Assembly (NCBI GenBank): GCA_023362775.1
Contig: JALMGJ010000002.1
Coordinates: 61,554,914 to 61,618,913, forward strand
DNA from: Charina bottae
Lineage: Eukaryota > Chordata > Lepidosauria > Squamata > Charinaidae
DNA length: 64,000 nt
Direction of reading: 5' to 3'
In this document: one piece after another, positions 21,496-32,789 of the stretch
How the letters are laid out: every line of letters starts with the position of its first letter
How positions within the stretch are numbered: the stretch's first letter is position 1
Program-made: the position numbers and the translations under genes
The notes under the pieces: model-generated
Database searches by the model: none
Told to the model about the DNA's origin: nothing
The model's input: the letters and a program-made list of their open reading frames with translations, nothing else

Positions 21496-23956
21496 TCTGT
21501 AGATAGTATATTTTAAATATCAACATGGAAAAGTGTTTCACTACAGATTATACCTACCATATACTATCCACAGCAGTGGAATAAATATGATGGGATGTCC
21601 CCTGATGTCTCTGTGTTTATAAAAAAATATCACCTGCTTTTCTTTATAACCCAAATAATTAAAAAAAATGGGGAGGGGGGAAGATGCAAGCTGGAATTAA
21701 ACTGATACAATAACATCATATTACAACTGTAAAACCATAAAACTTAACAACATCCTAAAAGCAGGACATGAAAAAAGAGACATAGCAAATTGGGCTCACT
21801 TAAAATATTGGTTGAACAAATACATTTTTATTTGGCACCAAAACCTTATCAGACTTTGCACCCCCTGCAATTGAACAGGGATGAAATTCTAGAAGGGGGG
21901 GAATCATCTATTGGGTGCCACCTCATGAAACCATGGCAAATATAGCATCTTTAAGATTCTAGATACAGTACTTGTCCTTCCCATCCCAGCCTTTCCCCTG
22001 TACCCGGTGGTAATCGAGAACCTCAGAAATGTATTTTGTCCATTTGCGAAGGTACAATCAAGTATTCCTCAATACTTGACAAAAACAGCAGTTAGAACAT
22101 GAGGTGATCATTGGGCATACGGATGTATGTGTGTATGTATGTATGTATGAAGTATGGTCATTAGCATGTACGTAGTTCAGCCATGTTTCTTGGGTCATAA
22201 TTATTGATAGTAAAACTGTTTTAAAAAGATGATAGTAGGGCTGGGCTTGGGCTTGGATTCAGTCTCCAAAAAAACCCCCAAAAAACTTCAGAGTGTGTAG
22301 GGGCATGAATGCAGCACCTGTCCAATTACAAAGCCTCAAAGCCTCGGCATCTTTTCCAGGGATTCCTGGCAAAGGCATGGCTATGGTAAGGGGTTGTAGA
22401 TGGGTGCTTTGTTCATACTAAGCAGCAATGAAAACGTTTGGAGTTAACAAGAGCTCATGAATATATTGTACTGGAAAATGTTCCTTTCACTCTGAATGTA
22501 AAAAGATGAAAAGATGTAAAGCTGGGAGGTGAGACTAATCTTGAAATACCACTGGTGGGAATAAATCCAAAGTAAAAACAGTTTGAAATACAGTGTATGC
22601 ATTGGAATGGGACTGTTCAGGAGACTGACTAGAGATGGAGTGGGAGGAAGGATGATGGGAATCACTGTCAATGCCAAAGTCAAACTACCCTAAAATGTGT
22701 AGAAGAGAAGGGTGTAGAATATCCACACATTTGGATACCGGTGCTTCTTTCCATATCCTAACAAATTAGGGGTTAGAACAAACTACAATTTAGAAATTGA
22801 GTGGACTCAGAAACTTCCTACAAGTTTATACTCTCCTCTGTAAATTTAAACCTGTTTTTTAAATTCTTCTTGACTTCATGATATAAAAATATTTTTAGAA
22901 ATATTCTTTTTTTTCCAGTGAAAAGCACTGAAAGTACTTACACCTAATTTTCATGATTAAATTTTTAAATGAAATTATCATTGTCTTTAATTCCTGAGTC
23001 ATTTTGCTTGATTTTGAAAGTTTTGCAGGTGGGTGGGGGGTAAATTTTTGCTTTGCCTTAATCTTGACAATTCCAGGAAATAACATAAAAATCTGGGAAT
23101 TCTCAGAACATTATGCTCTTAGAACTTCAAGATATTCTTTCACTTTGTTTCCTTTATAAGCAGATCTTAATCTGATTTTTTGTGCTTTTCCTGTAAGCAG
23201 CCTAATGAAAGAGAAAGTATTGGAAACACAGTCTCTGGATGAGTCTTGCTTAATTGTGTAGGTCAACGCTTTGAATCATGCATTATGTTTGCTACAGCAG
23301 TAAATCAGGAGAACTTTTCTTTCCAAACTCCATTTTGGGACAAAACGTTTCTATAGTTCTGATATAACATCATATTATAGATGATGATGATGATGAAGAT
23401 GATGATTACCAAAGACATATTTGTCTTGAATATCATAGCAGTAAGCATCTGTGTTCTGCTCTAGCTATTAAATCCACCCAAATGGAAACTTATAGTTGAA
23501 TCAACCATTTCCATAGGTCAAAGGTTCCCACTTTTTTCTTCTCCCTTAGTATACAGCAGACTTTTCATGAGAATACATCTCGTTTTACTTGGCACATTCC
23601 TACAAAAACCACCTCCACGTTTATCCATATCTCTCTCATAAGTCCTTCTCTCAGCCGGAGTATGTGAACCATAGGCACACTCTTGGTGTCTCTAGATAGC
23701 CTTTGGTTAACACTAATTTGCTTCTCTTTCGATTATTTCCTTTGTCCTTCTTTGACTACCACTGGATGGCAGTAGGATGATGTATATGCTACATTGGGAT
23801 GGCTTTGTTGGAAAGAAAAACACTGCTGCCTTTGCTTATATCATTCACCTGCTTTATTTGCTAGCTCCTGCTTGCCTGTTTTGAATCAAGGGACCACTGT
23901 TGTTTGAAAGTTACTGTATTTATTTAGAATAGTTATACTCCATATATCCTCCAAGA
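21496..23956. other. AT-rich unique stretch
   Basis: Short (GTAT)n at 22,122-22,150 and (GAT)n at 23,378-23,405. No element boundary or exon recognised. Confidence 0.5.
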
Positions 23957-23964
23957 CCTTATAG

Positions 23965-24300
23965 CATAGCTTTCCAAACTGTGTGTCACAACACTTTAGT
24001 GTGTCGCAACACACAGTTTGGTGTGTTGCAACACAACCCGGAAGCGGCAGTGGGGGCGTGCACAGTGGCGGCACGGGGGCGCGCACAGTGGTGGTGTGCA
24101 TGGTGGCGGCGGCGGCAGCGACAATAGCAGCGGCGCGCCATCAGCGCTTCCGCGCTTTAACGGAGGCCGCCGCTGTTCATGCCATCGCCACATGCCCCCC
24201 GCGCCACCGCCGTGCACGCCCCCACCCCCACCCCCACACGCGCCCCCGCGCCGCTGCCACCGTTGGTGTGTCGCCAACGGTGGCAGTTTGGAAAGCACTG
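23965..24300. mobile_element. CpG-rich hAT MITE, copy 4
   Basis: A perfect 8-bp TSD CCTTATAG lies at 23,957-23,964 and 24,301-24,308. Ends CATAGCTTTCCAAACTGTGT / ...GCAGTTTGGAAAGCACTG. The core is made of GGCGGC/GCACGG blocks and CGCC/ACACGCGCC runs, plus the shared motif CATCAGCGCTTCCGC. Confidence 0.85.
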
Positions 24301-24308
24301 CCTTATAG

Positions 24309-25982
24309 TGACAGACATTTTTTTTTCACTCTATCTCTGTCCTGCAAAATGTGAAATAGATGAAGCTGAGAGAGATTAGTCTGGCAGGAGGCAACCCATA
24401 GCCTTTCATGAATTTGAACCCGTATATTTCATATATGAAGAAGCACTGGAACAATGTGTAAAATAGGCATTTCTGTCCTTAGGAGCTGATGCTGCTGTCT
24501 CTAGTTTTTAAACAATAGGGGTACCTGAATCAATAGTTGGACCCCTGAATCAATCCTATGTCAACTGCTCTTATGGTACCTTTCACTATAAATGATGATG
24601 TGTGTTATAAAGTGATGCAGTTTTGAGAAAGAAATTAAAAGAGTAGTGACAGAATGTATGGGCTCTCTCTTTTCTATTACTCATCTCATTGATCTTTCAA
24701 TTTTCCATCCTCTTCTGTAATCTGATTCTTTTAATTAGAGATATCAGTAATTTGGGGCCTACTGCATGCAAAGCATGTCTTCTACCATTGACCCATTTTG
24801 TTCTTATATAGAACTTTATCCATTAACTGGTCTGATAATATTTTAACTTCAAACATATTTACTTATTTAAAAGCAATACTATGCTGAGAAACAAAAGCAA
24901 ATTTGCAATAGCACAAGATAAAATAAATCTGTTCACTGTCTTTAAAAAACCTAAACCAATGGCAATTAATGCAGCCTATGAGATCCTACCATGCCCATCC
25001 CAGCTGTAAGACCAGGACTGTACTTGATAACTGTGTAAAAATGAATGCTGAGTTGCCTGAATTGGGGTTCCATTGTGAGTAGGGTAGTTTAGAGAAAGGC
25101 CTGCTGTTTGCCCTAAACCTAGCCCAGGATGGTGCCACTTAGTACCTTCCAGATGTTCTACACTCTGTTCCTTCCTGGTCATTGGACATGTCTGCTGGGC
25201 TGATGGAATATGAAGTCTAAAATATATGGAGGGTACCAAGTAGTACACTCCTGGTATGGCCTCTGTCAAAAACAAACAGTTATGCAGTGATGTATTGCAG
25301 TAAATGCAGATCATGCCAGAGACCCCTGTATGTCAGTGTCCAGTGGTGGTTTTCCTTAAGCATAAAGATTCCTACCTAGGTTTCTTAAAGTTTGATGTTC
25401 AGGGAAACAGTAGAGAGAAACAAAGGAACCAACAAATAAGGAACTTACCATTATCAGTGCAGAGTGCAGGTTGATCAGAACAGTGGTTCCCACCCTTGCT
25501 GGACCAGTAGGCACATTTGGAATTTTCAGAACATTTCATGGAACCTCTCACAAAATGGCTGCCATGGAGAGTATGATTCACAAAAATGCCTATTTACCAG
25601 ATGGCAAAAATTTGATGTTACTTTCTGCTACCCCTTTATACCATAGGTTTTTTTTCCCCCTCTGGGAAGATGGGTACACTGTCAACAAAGCACTGGGTTA
25701 CAGCCACCTACCATTTTTAGTTTCTAAGAATGGCTGTGAGACCTATGGGGATCCCAGATGAACTTGGAAAGAAATATGAAGCTGGATACACTTGTTTTGC
25801 TGCATGCTAATTTTCCCTTTAATTTTGAAGTTCTTTTTCTGAAATCAGTTGGATGCCAAGGATAGTGTCACTGTGTGTATTGGTACCTAAAGGTGGATAC
25901 AACCAAGACCCTTGGCTTGAAATTAAAAAGTAGTTCCAAACTGACCATATTTAGTGACGTGGTTGACAACTAGTGCTTGATG

Positions 25983-26016
<34 letters not shown>

Positions 26017-26314
26017 ATAGGATAAGTGTCAAACCTTCGTGTATGCAGCATGTGTTAGTGAGAGATACTGCCTCAGCATTGTTTATCAGCTTAAGCAGAT
26101 AAATACTTGTCCTCCTTGGAGAATAGTATTAATTAAAGGGAGCCACTCATCCAAGATCCCCATGTTACAAAGTGTTGCCTATGCTGTTCATGGTTTACTG
26201 AAAGTTTGGGGGGGGGGGTTGCATCATTATGTAGCATCAACTGAAAGGTTTCCTCTCTCAGAAATGCTCAGAACTGTCTCCTTTTGACTGATTTTTAAAG
26301 ATGAACTGCTTTTA
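24309..26314. other. AT-rich unique stretch
   Basis: One (AAAT)n microsatellite near 25,986-26,020. CAGTGGTTCCCACCC at 25,482-25,496 has a hAT-like end but no partner end was found. No exon recognised. Confidence 0.45.
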
Positions 26315-26640
26315 GCGGGGCATGGTGGTTCAGCGAGTAAGACACTAGGCTTGTCGATCGGAAGATCGCAAGTTAGGAGGTTCAAATCCCTAGCCCCGCA
26401 TGACGGAGTGAGCTCCCGCACTTGCCCCATCTCTTGACAACCTAGCAATTCGAAAGCATGCAAATGCAAGTAGATAAATAGGGGAAGGTAACAGCATTCC
26501 GCGCACATCATGCCGGCCACATGACTGCGGAAGTGTTTTCGGACAACGCTGGCTCTTCGGCTAACAAACAGAGATGAGCACCAGCCCCTAGAGTCGGACA
26601 CGACTGCACAAATGTGCAGGGGGAACCTTTACCTTTTTTA
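26315..26640 (+). mobile_element. Sauria-type SINE, plus strand
   Basis: Begins GCGGGGCATGGTGGTTCAGC with the A-box-like part, then GGAGGTTCAAATCCC (B box), the central AAGCATGCAAATGCAAG and GCGGAAGTGTTTTCGGACAAC, and the ACCTTTACCTT tail. No clear TSD was identified. Confidence 0.9.
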
Positions 26641-27597
26641 TGGTTGTTTAAAGAATCTTATATGGGGTCAGACTCAATCATTCGCTATGGTCAGGCCCAT
26701 AAATTATGTCTTGATCTTTTTAATTTAAACACTGGTGTTGGGTATTTAAGAAATATGATATCAATTCAGACTCATATGTAATACAGAATATGGAAAATAC
26801 TTCTCAGATGTATGGTGATATGGAAATGGCAATATGGACATTGTGGACTATTATAAACTGGAGAAACAGTTGCTGTGTTCTTGATTCTGATTCTAATAGA
26901 GTAGCATGGAGTATCAGATGAGAAAGTGCAGCTGGATGCATCTTCTAAATACATACAAATTGTTTGAATTTCCCAAGAGAAAATCTATGCATTCCACATG
27001 TTTGTACAATGTTTGGGGATGTTATGTTCTGTGTTCAAAGAAATATGGACACAATTCTCCCCCCCCCCAACTTTGTAAATAGATATATTATGAATTTTCT
27101 GCCCAAATACCACAGTCCTTCAATTTCCTTCTGTCCCTTTTCCAAGATAACCAGTTTTGGGCAACTCACACATTTTTCACTGCTTATAAAAATGTGAATT
27201 AAAGATACAAATACCTTTTTTGCTGTAAATCAGCTGTATATAAATGCAGTTAATATTTGATGTGCTGTAATTTTTTTCCACTGAATTTCCTATAACTCAG
27301 TATTTTTTTTTAGTTTTTTTAGTTTGAAAATATGGATTTTCTGCCTTTTGTAGGGAACTTTGCAACAATAGGTTTTCCTGAGAATGCACAAATAATACGC
27401 AGAAACCATTTGTGCATGAATCATTGGTGCTAACACAGGTGTTCTTTTCTAAAGAATGTAACATATAGAATTAAGCCCATTGCCTCCTATATGGGTTTCT
27501 GGAAAAAAAAGGAACTGGGGCCTCATTTTGACTGCCCATGCTAGGACTATTGCAGATCACTAGATATCAGCAAGCAGAGTTTTCTTTGCTCTTTGCT
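26641..27597. other. AT-rich unique stretch before BovB
   Basis: No element recognised. It ends at the left BovB TSD (27,598-27,609). Confidence 0.5.
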
Positions 27598-27709
27598 ACC
27601 ATATAGTGGCCCCTTCATGGATCACTGCCTTGTCATGGCGAAGGGGCTTGCTTAACTCAATGAAGTCAGGTCAAGACGGACAGGTCATGACGGAGAGTTC
27701 TGACAAAAC

Positions 27710-28420
27710 ATGGTCCACTGGAGGAGGAAATGGCAAACCACTCCAGTATCCTTGCCAAGAAAACCCATGGACAGTATCAAAAGGCTAAAAGATATGACGC
27801 CGGAAGATGAGCCCCTCAGGTTGGATGGTGTCCAAAATGCTACTGGGGAAGAGCGGAGGGCAATTCCGAGTAGCTCCAGAAAGAGTGAAGTGGCTGGGCC
27901 AAAGCCGAAAGGACGCTCAGTTGTGGATGTGTCTGGAAGTAGAAGGAAAGTCCGATGCTGTAAAGAACAATATTGCATAGGAACCTGGAATGTAAGATCT
28001 ATGAATCAAGGTAAGCTGGATGTGGTCAAACATGAGATGACAAGATTGAACATCGACATCTTGGGAATCAGCAAACTAAAATGGACAGGAATGGGCGAAT
28101 TTAATTCAGGAGACCATTATATATACTACTGTGGGCAAGAATCCCTTAGAAGAAATGGAGTAGCTCTCATAGTCAATAAAAGAGTGGGAAAGGCAGTACT
28201 GGGGTACAACCTCAAAAACGACAGAATGCTTTCAGTTCGAATCCAAGGCAAACCATTCAACATCACAGTGATCCAAGTCTATGCCCCAACCACTGATGCC
28301 GAAGAAGCTGAAGTTGACTGGTTCTATGAAGACCTACAACACCTTCTAGAACTAACACCAAAAAAAGATGTTCTTTTCATCATAGGGGACTGGAATGCTA
28401 AAGTAGGAAGTCAAAAATAA
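27710..28420 (+). pseudogene. BovB ORF2, endonuclease part (frame segment 1)
   Basis: The frame begins at an ATG in the leader, about 100 bases from the TSD; whether this is the native start is not shown. The APE-type endonuclease reads GTWNVRSM (27,980 on), LGISKLKWTG, VYAPTTDAEEAE and GDWNAKV at 28,386 on, with the expected WN, YAP and GDWN landmarks and no missing catalytic-looking residue. It stops at TAA 28,418-28,420 because of a one-base deletion in an A-rich run. The reading frame resumes in +1 register. The endonuclease nicks target DNA for target-primed reverse transcription. Downstream neighbour is the reverse transcriptase segment. Confidence 0.9.
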
Positions 28421-30045
28421 CCGGAATAACAGGCAAGTTCGGCCTCGGAGTACAAAATGAAGCAGGGCAAAGGCTAATAGAGTTTTGTCAAGAGAACACG
28501 CTGGTCATAGCAAACACTCTTTTCCAACAACACAAGAGACGACTCTACACATGGACATCACCTGATGGTCAATACCGAAATCAGATTGATTATATACTTT
28601 GCAGCCAAAGATGGAGAAGCTCTATACAATCAGCAAAAACAAGACCTGGAGCTGACTGTGGCTCAGATCATGAGCTTCTTATCGCAAAATTTAGGCTTAA
28701 ATTGAAGAACGTAGGGAAAACCACTAGACCAATCAGGTATGACCTAAATCATATCCCTTATGAATATACAGTTGAGGTGAGGAATAGATTTAAAGGATTA
28801 GATCTGGTAGACAGAGTGCCTGAAGAACTATGGATGGAGGTTCGTAACATTGTACAGGAGACAGCAACTAAAACCATCCCAAAGAGAAAGAAATGCAAGA
28901 AAGCAAAGTGGCTGACTGATGAGGCTTTACAAATAGCTGAGGAAAGAAGGGAAGCAAAAGGCAAGGGAGAAAGGGAAAGATATAAACAACTGAATGCAGA
29001 ATTCCAGAGAATAGCAAGGAGAGATAAGAATGCCTTCTTAAATGAACAATGCAAAGAAATCGAGGAAAACAATAGAATGGGGAAGACTAGAGATCTCTTC
29101 AAGAAAATCGGAGATATCAAGGGAACGTTTTGTGCAAAGATGGGCATGATAAAGGACAAAAAAGGCAGGGACCTAACAGAAGCAGAAGAGATTAAGAAGA
29201 GGTGGCAAGAATACACAGAAGAACTATACAAGAAAGATCTTAATATCCCTGATAAATACGATGGTGTGGTCACTGACCTTGAGCCGGACATCCTAGAGAG
29301 TGAAGTCAAGTGGGCCTTAGGAAGCATTACTAACAACAAAGCTAGCGGAGAAGACAGTATCCCAGCTGAGCTATTTAAAATCCTAAAGGATGATGCTGTT
29401 AAAGTGCTGCACTCAATATGCCAACAAATTTGGAAAACTCAACAGTGGCCACAGGATTGGAAAATGTCAGTTTACGTTCCAATTCCAAAGAAAGGCAATG
29501 CCAAAGAATGTTCAAACTACCGTACAATTGCGCTCATTTCACATGCTAACAAGGTTATGCTCAAAATCTTACAAGCTAGGCTTCAGCAGTATGTGAACCG
29601 AGAACTACCAGAAGTGCAAGCTGGGTTTTTAAGAGGCAGAGGAACTAGAGATCAGATTGCCAACATTCGATGGATCATGGAAAAAGCAAGAGAGTTCCAG
29701 AAAAACATCTACTTCTGCTTCATTGACTACGCTAAAGCCTTTGATTGTGTGGATCACAACAAACTGTGGCAAAGTCTTAAAGAGATGGGAGTACCAGACC
29801 ACCTTACCTGTCTCCTGAGAAACCTGTATGTGGGTCAAGAAGCAACAGTTAGAACCGGACATGGAACAACCGACTGGTTCAAAATTGGGAAAGGAGTACG
29901 ACAAGGCTGTATATTATCACCCTGCTTATTTAACTTATATGCAGAGTACATCATGAGAAATGCCGGGCTGGATGAATCACAAGCCGGAGTTAAGATTGCC
30001 GGGAGAAATATAACAACCTCAGATATGCAGACGATACCAACCTAA
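28420..30045 (+). pseudogene. BovB ORF2, reverse transcriptase (frame segment 2)
   Basis: It continues the endonuclease C-terminus (DYILCSQRWRSSI, DCGSDHELL near 28,660) and then the RT: PIPKKGNAKECSNYRTIAL, GFLRGRGTRDQIANIRWIM, motif A FIDYAKAFDCVDH (29,719-29,757), motif B GVRQGCILSPCLF (29,893 on). The frame is open for 542 codons and then exits near 30,012 because of a one-base deletion; the stop at 30,043-30,045 is out of register. Beyond the deletion the YADD motif lies in the next frame. No residue in motifs A or B looks damaged. Confidence 0.92.
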
Positions 30046-30794
30046 TGGCAGAAAGTGAAGAGGAACTAAAGAGCCTCTTGATGAGGGTGAAAGAGGAGAG
30101 TGCAAAAGCTGGCTTGAAACTCAACATTAAAAAAACTCAGATCATGGCATCTGGTCCCATCACTTCCTGGCAAATAGAAGGGGAAGAAATGGAAGCAGTG
30201 ACAGATTTTATTTTCTTGGGCTCCAAGATCACCGCAGACGGTGACTGCAGCCATGAAATTAAAAGACGCTTGCTCCTTGGGAGGAAAGCTATGGCAAACC
30301 TAGACAGCATATTAAAAAGCAGAGACATCACCTTGCTGACAAAGGTCCGTATAGTTAAAGCTATGGTTTTCCCAGTAGTAATGTATGGCTGTGAGAGTTG
30401 GACCATAAGGAAGGCTGAGCGCCGAAGAATTGATGCTTTCAAACTGTGGTGCTGGAGAAGACTCTTAAGAGTCCCCTGGACTGCAAGGAGGTCAAATCAG
30501 TCAATCCTAAAGGAAATCAACCCTGACTGCTCATTGGAAGGACAGATGCTGAAGCTGAAGCTCAAATACTTTGGCCACCTAATGCGAAGAGAGGACTCAC
30601 TGGAAGAGACCCTGATGCTGGGAAAGACTGAAGGCAAAAGGAGAAGGGGACGGCAGAGGATGAGATGGTTAGATAGCATCACCGATGTAACGAAGATGAA
30701 CTTGAGCAAACTCCGGGTGACAGTGGAGGACAGGAAGGCCTGGCGTGCTATGGTCCATGAGGTCACGAAGAGTCGGACACGACTAAACAACTGA
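30012..30794 (+). pseudogene. BovB ORF2, RT motif C and C-terminus (frame segment 3)
   Basis: The frame from 30,012 begins NNLRYADDT: the RT catalytic motif YADD is at 30,024-30,035. It continues for 261 codons to TGA 30,792-30,794 with GKRKIT-type fingers replaced by FLGSKITADGDCSHEIKRR, then SESWTIRK-like GCESWTIRKAERRRID and the C-terminal WLDSITDV. Catalytic residues look intact. Only the frame break separates it from segment 2. Confidence 0.92.
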
Positions 30795-30815
30795 ACAACA
30801 ACAACCATATAGTGG

Positions 30816-32221
30816 TTGTCTGGATTTTTATAGGCCAGTTATGGTAGTCCTAACTTGTTGAGAATCCTGGTGACATTTAGTTTTCTGTTATTGAAGACAC
30901 CATTGCAGGACGTGAACTTTCACTGCCTTATAGCCCTGATTCCATAACACCTTAAATTATTAGAGTAAAATCTTAGGTTTCTAAATGAAACATGTACCTT
31001 ATTCACTTTCTCAGGTTCCACAAGTTTAGAAGAACCACATTTTGAAGGAAACCCACAAACATACCCAGTTAGACTGCAGGGATCTAATCTTCCTGCCTTC
31101 CCTTAAAAGAATCTGGGTCATGCTGAAGAGGACCTCTGGGTAGGAATCTGCAGACACAACAAATGTGGAGAAGAGGCAGTTCACCACTCTTATTGCCTGT
31201 TTACATTCCAAGTTCATTGACCAAATATCCGTTGGACTAAAGGATATTCATATATTCCAGTGTCATTTTCCTAGCCTTCTAACTGGGGTGTTCTTCAATG
31301 GCCTTAGGCTCATCCAGTCTTTAAAAGCCTGTTTTAATGTTTAATGTTATGTATCAATCTGTATCAATCTGTACATTAATTGGGTGGGATTTATGGGGAG
31401 GGGATTTTTGACAACGGTAGATGTAGCCTATGTAAAATTCATACCAGAACTCATACCAGTGCTCATTTGTGTTTTTATGGGTTTTATGCCATCTTAATTC
31501 CAAACTATTGTTGTTGTTGTTGCTTCCCCTCTTAGAATTCCTTGGTAAACCAAAGAGGTACCTGGGATTAGTGGCTGAACAGAAGTTTTGCAGGAACAAT
31601 TTCACCCAATCCTCTGGCTATCTCTGTCTCCAAGAGGTCTCAGGAAATTGAACTCTCAGGTGCCTTGGGTAGATCATTCTAATGATCCTCCATCCTCACA
31701 AACTTTCAGGACAGCAGCAATACACAATTTGACCAGAAAGTGATCTGGCAAAGAATAGATGTCAATATTCTCTACATTTATGTCTCCAAAGCAAAACCAT
31801 ATCAAGTATGTGTCTGCCAATGCATTTTGGGGCCACCAATTCTAGGGAGAAACCCATGGTTGCCATGCGGGCATGAATTTGTGAGCTAATCCAGATTCTT
31901 TTTCCAGAGCATGGAGTCTGAAGTTATGTAAGATCACCAGTCCTGGAGACTCAACACAGCCCTGAGATGGTGTTTAGCAGCTTATGAAGGGTTGCTATCA
32001 GGCAGCTAGCAATCAGTATACCAACAACAGGCCAGCTTGTCTCTGCATCTCAAATTCACAAGACAATTTAAGGAACCAAAAATAGTTCATGTTGTTTTTG
32101 CTTGGCTTCATGCTTAGGCATAATGCAGAAATAAGCTTATGAAAAAGAAAGTTCTATTCAACATCAGATAAAAATGTTGCTCTGGAACAATAAGCAATGC
32201 TCAGATAGAAAGGCCCTTAAT
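30816..32221. other. AT-rich unique stretch
   Basis: A (TTG)n run lies at about 31,507-31,522. No element or exon recognised. Confidence 0.5.
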
Positions 32222-32310
32222 TTCTGTTTTTTATTGGCTTTTGCGAACCGCCCAGAGTTGTTTTAGAATTGGGGGATGCCTAAATCCAATCCAATAAAAT
32301 AAAATTTCTC
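32222..32310 (+). mobile_element. L2-like LINE 3' tail (ACCGCCCAGAGT type)
   Basis: Contains GAACCGCCCAGAGTTGTTTT and ends CCAATCCAATAAAATAAAAT, similar to the tail at 34,283. Confidence 0.55.
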
Positions 32311-32401
32311 TACACCTTGAAGTCCTGTAGAGATTCTGGAATGTCAGTTATAGAGTCTGTAGCTTGAATCATGTCAACTGGATTTCTATTTTCTCAGTGG
32401 A

Positions 32402-32435
32402 AACGTTTCGCTCCTTATCCAAGGAGCTTCTTCAG
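32402..32435 (-). ncRNA. Hammerhead ribozyme core, PLE family D, minus-strand arm
   Basis: Reading the minus strand: CTGAAGA (32,435 to 32,429), stem II GCTCC/GGAGC, GAAA, self-complementary ACGT, then T at 32,402. All core positions fit. Stem I pairs GA/UC and CUCA/UGAG. Confidence 0.65.
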
Positions 32436-32663
32436 TCTGAGCAAAGTTAGTAAGGGAATCCTTAAATATGTTTCTAGGTGGCTGTGTGACCTTGCACCTG
32501 GGGCTAGGTCATGGTTATTTTGAGATGTTATTTCTAAGTCCCTTTATCATCTAAAGGAGGATAAAGGGACTTAGAAATAACATCTCAAAACCTAGCCCCA
32601 GGTGCAAGGTCACACAGCCACCTAGAAACATATTTAAGGATTCCCTTACTAACTTTGCTCAGA

Positions 32664-32697
32664 CTGAAGAAGCTCCTTGGATAAGGAGCAAAACGTT
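32664..32697 (+). ncRNA. Hammerhead ribozyme core, PLE family D, plus-strand arm (G12 changed)
   Basis: CTGAAGA at 32,664-32,670 and stem II GCTCC/GGAGC as in the other arm, but the base expected to be G before AAA is A (32,690). This replaces a catalytic position, so this arm should not cleave on its own. ACGT and T follow. Confidence 0.65.
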
Positions 32698-32789
32698 TCC
32701 ACTGAGAAAATAGAAATCCAGTTGACATGATTCAAGCTACAGACAATTCCACCTGGATGACTGAGAACCTTCATAGACAGTTATAGAGT

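Larger units (their letters stand above)
27610..30803 (+). mobile_element. BovB LINE (RTE clade), near full length, 3.19 kb
   Basis: A perfect 12-bp TSD ACCATATAGTGG lies at 27,598-27,609 and 30,804-30,815. The body begins CCCCTTCATGGATCACTGCC and ends CTGAACAACAACA. The order is a roughly 100-bp leader, an apurinic endonuclease domain, a reverse transcriptase and a C-terminal region, matching the known BovB layout. About 3.2 kb is the family's usual length. Two single-base deletions (about 28,411-28,420 and about 30,009-30,014) split one long frame into three. BovB is widely reported as horizontally transferred between squamates and ruminants. This copy reads extremely close to what I recall of the ruminant one. 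Confidence 0.95.
32357..32777. mobile_element. Head-to-head inverted PLE 3' ends, family D
   Basis: Two inverted arms of about 190 bp (32,357-32,545 and about 32,555-32,743) share all landmarks: CTTGGATAAGGAGC, CCTAGCCCCAGGTGC and GTTTCCACTGAGAAAATAG. A 12-bp perfect TSD CAGTTATAGAGT is at 32,345-32,356 and 32,778-32,789. The left arm carries a 9-base insertion near 32,505. A short unpaired tail (ACAATTCCACCTGG...) lies before the right TSD. The foldback inserted as one unit. Confidence 0.85.

Noticed and set aside
21111..21502. Overlapping ORFs of 109 and 129 codons
   Set aside because: They translate the (ATCT)n, (AT)n and (AC)n microsatellites; pure composition effects.
23886..24379. ORFs of 66-123 codons on both strands
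   Set aside because: Same CpG-rich MITE artefact as at 2.8 kb.
25471..25761. hAT-like end CAGTGGTTCCCA and an ORF of 96 codons
   Set aside because: No matching right end or TSD found, ORF has no domain.
26315..26640. tRNA gene
   Set aside because: Has A- and B-box-like parts but no cloverleaf completion, and continues into a SINE body and tail.
28758..29339. 193-codon minus-strand ORF
   Set aside because: Antisense shadow of the BovB reverse transcriptase.
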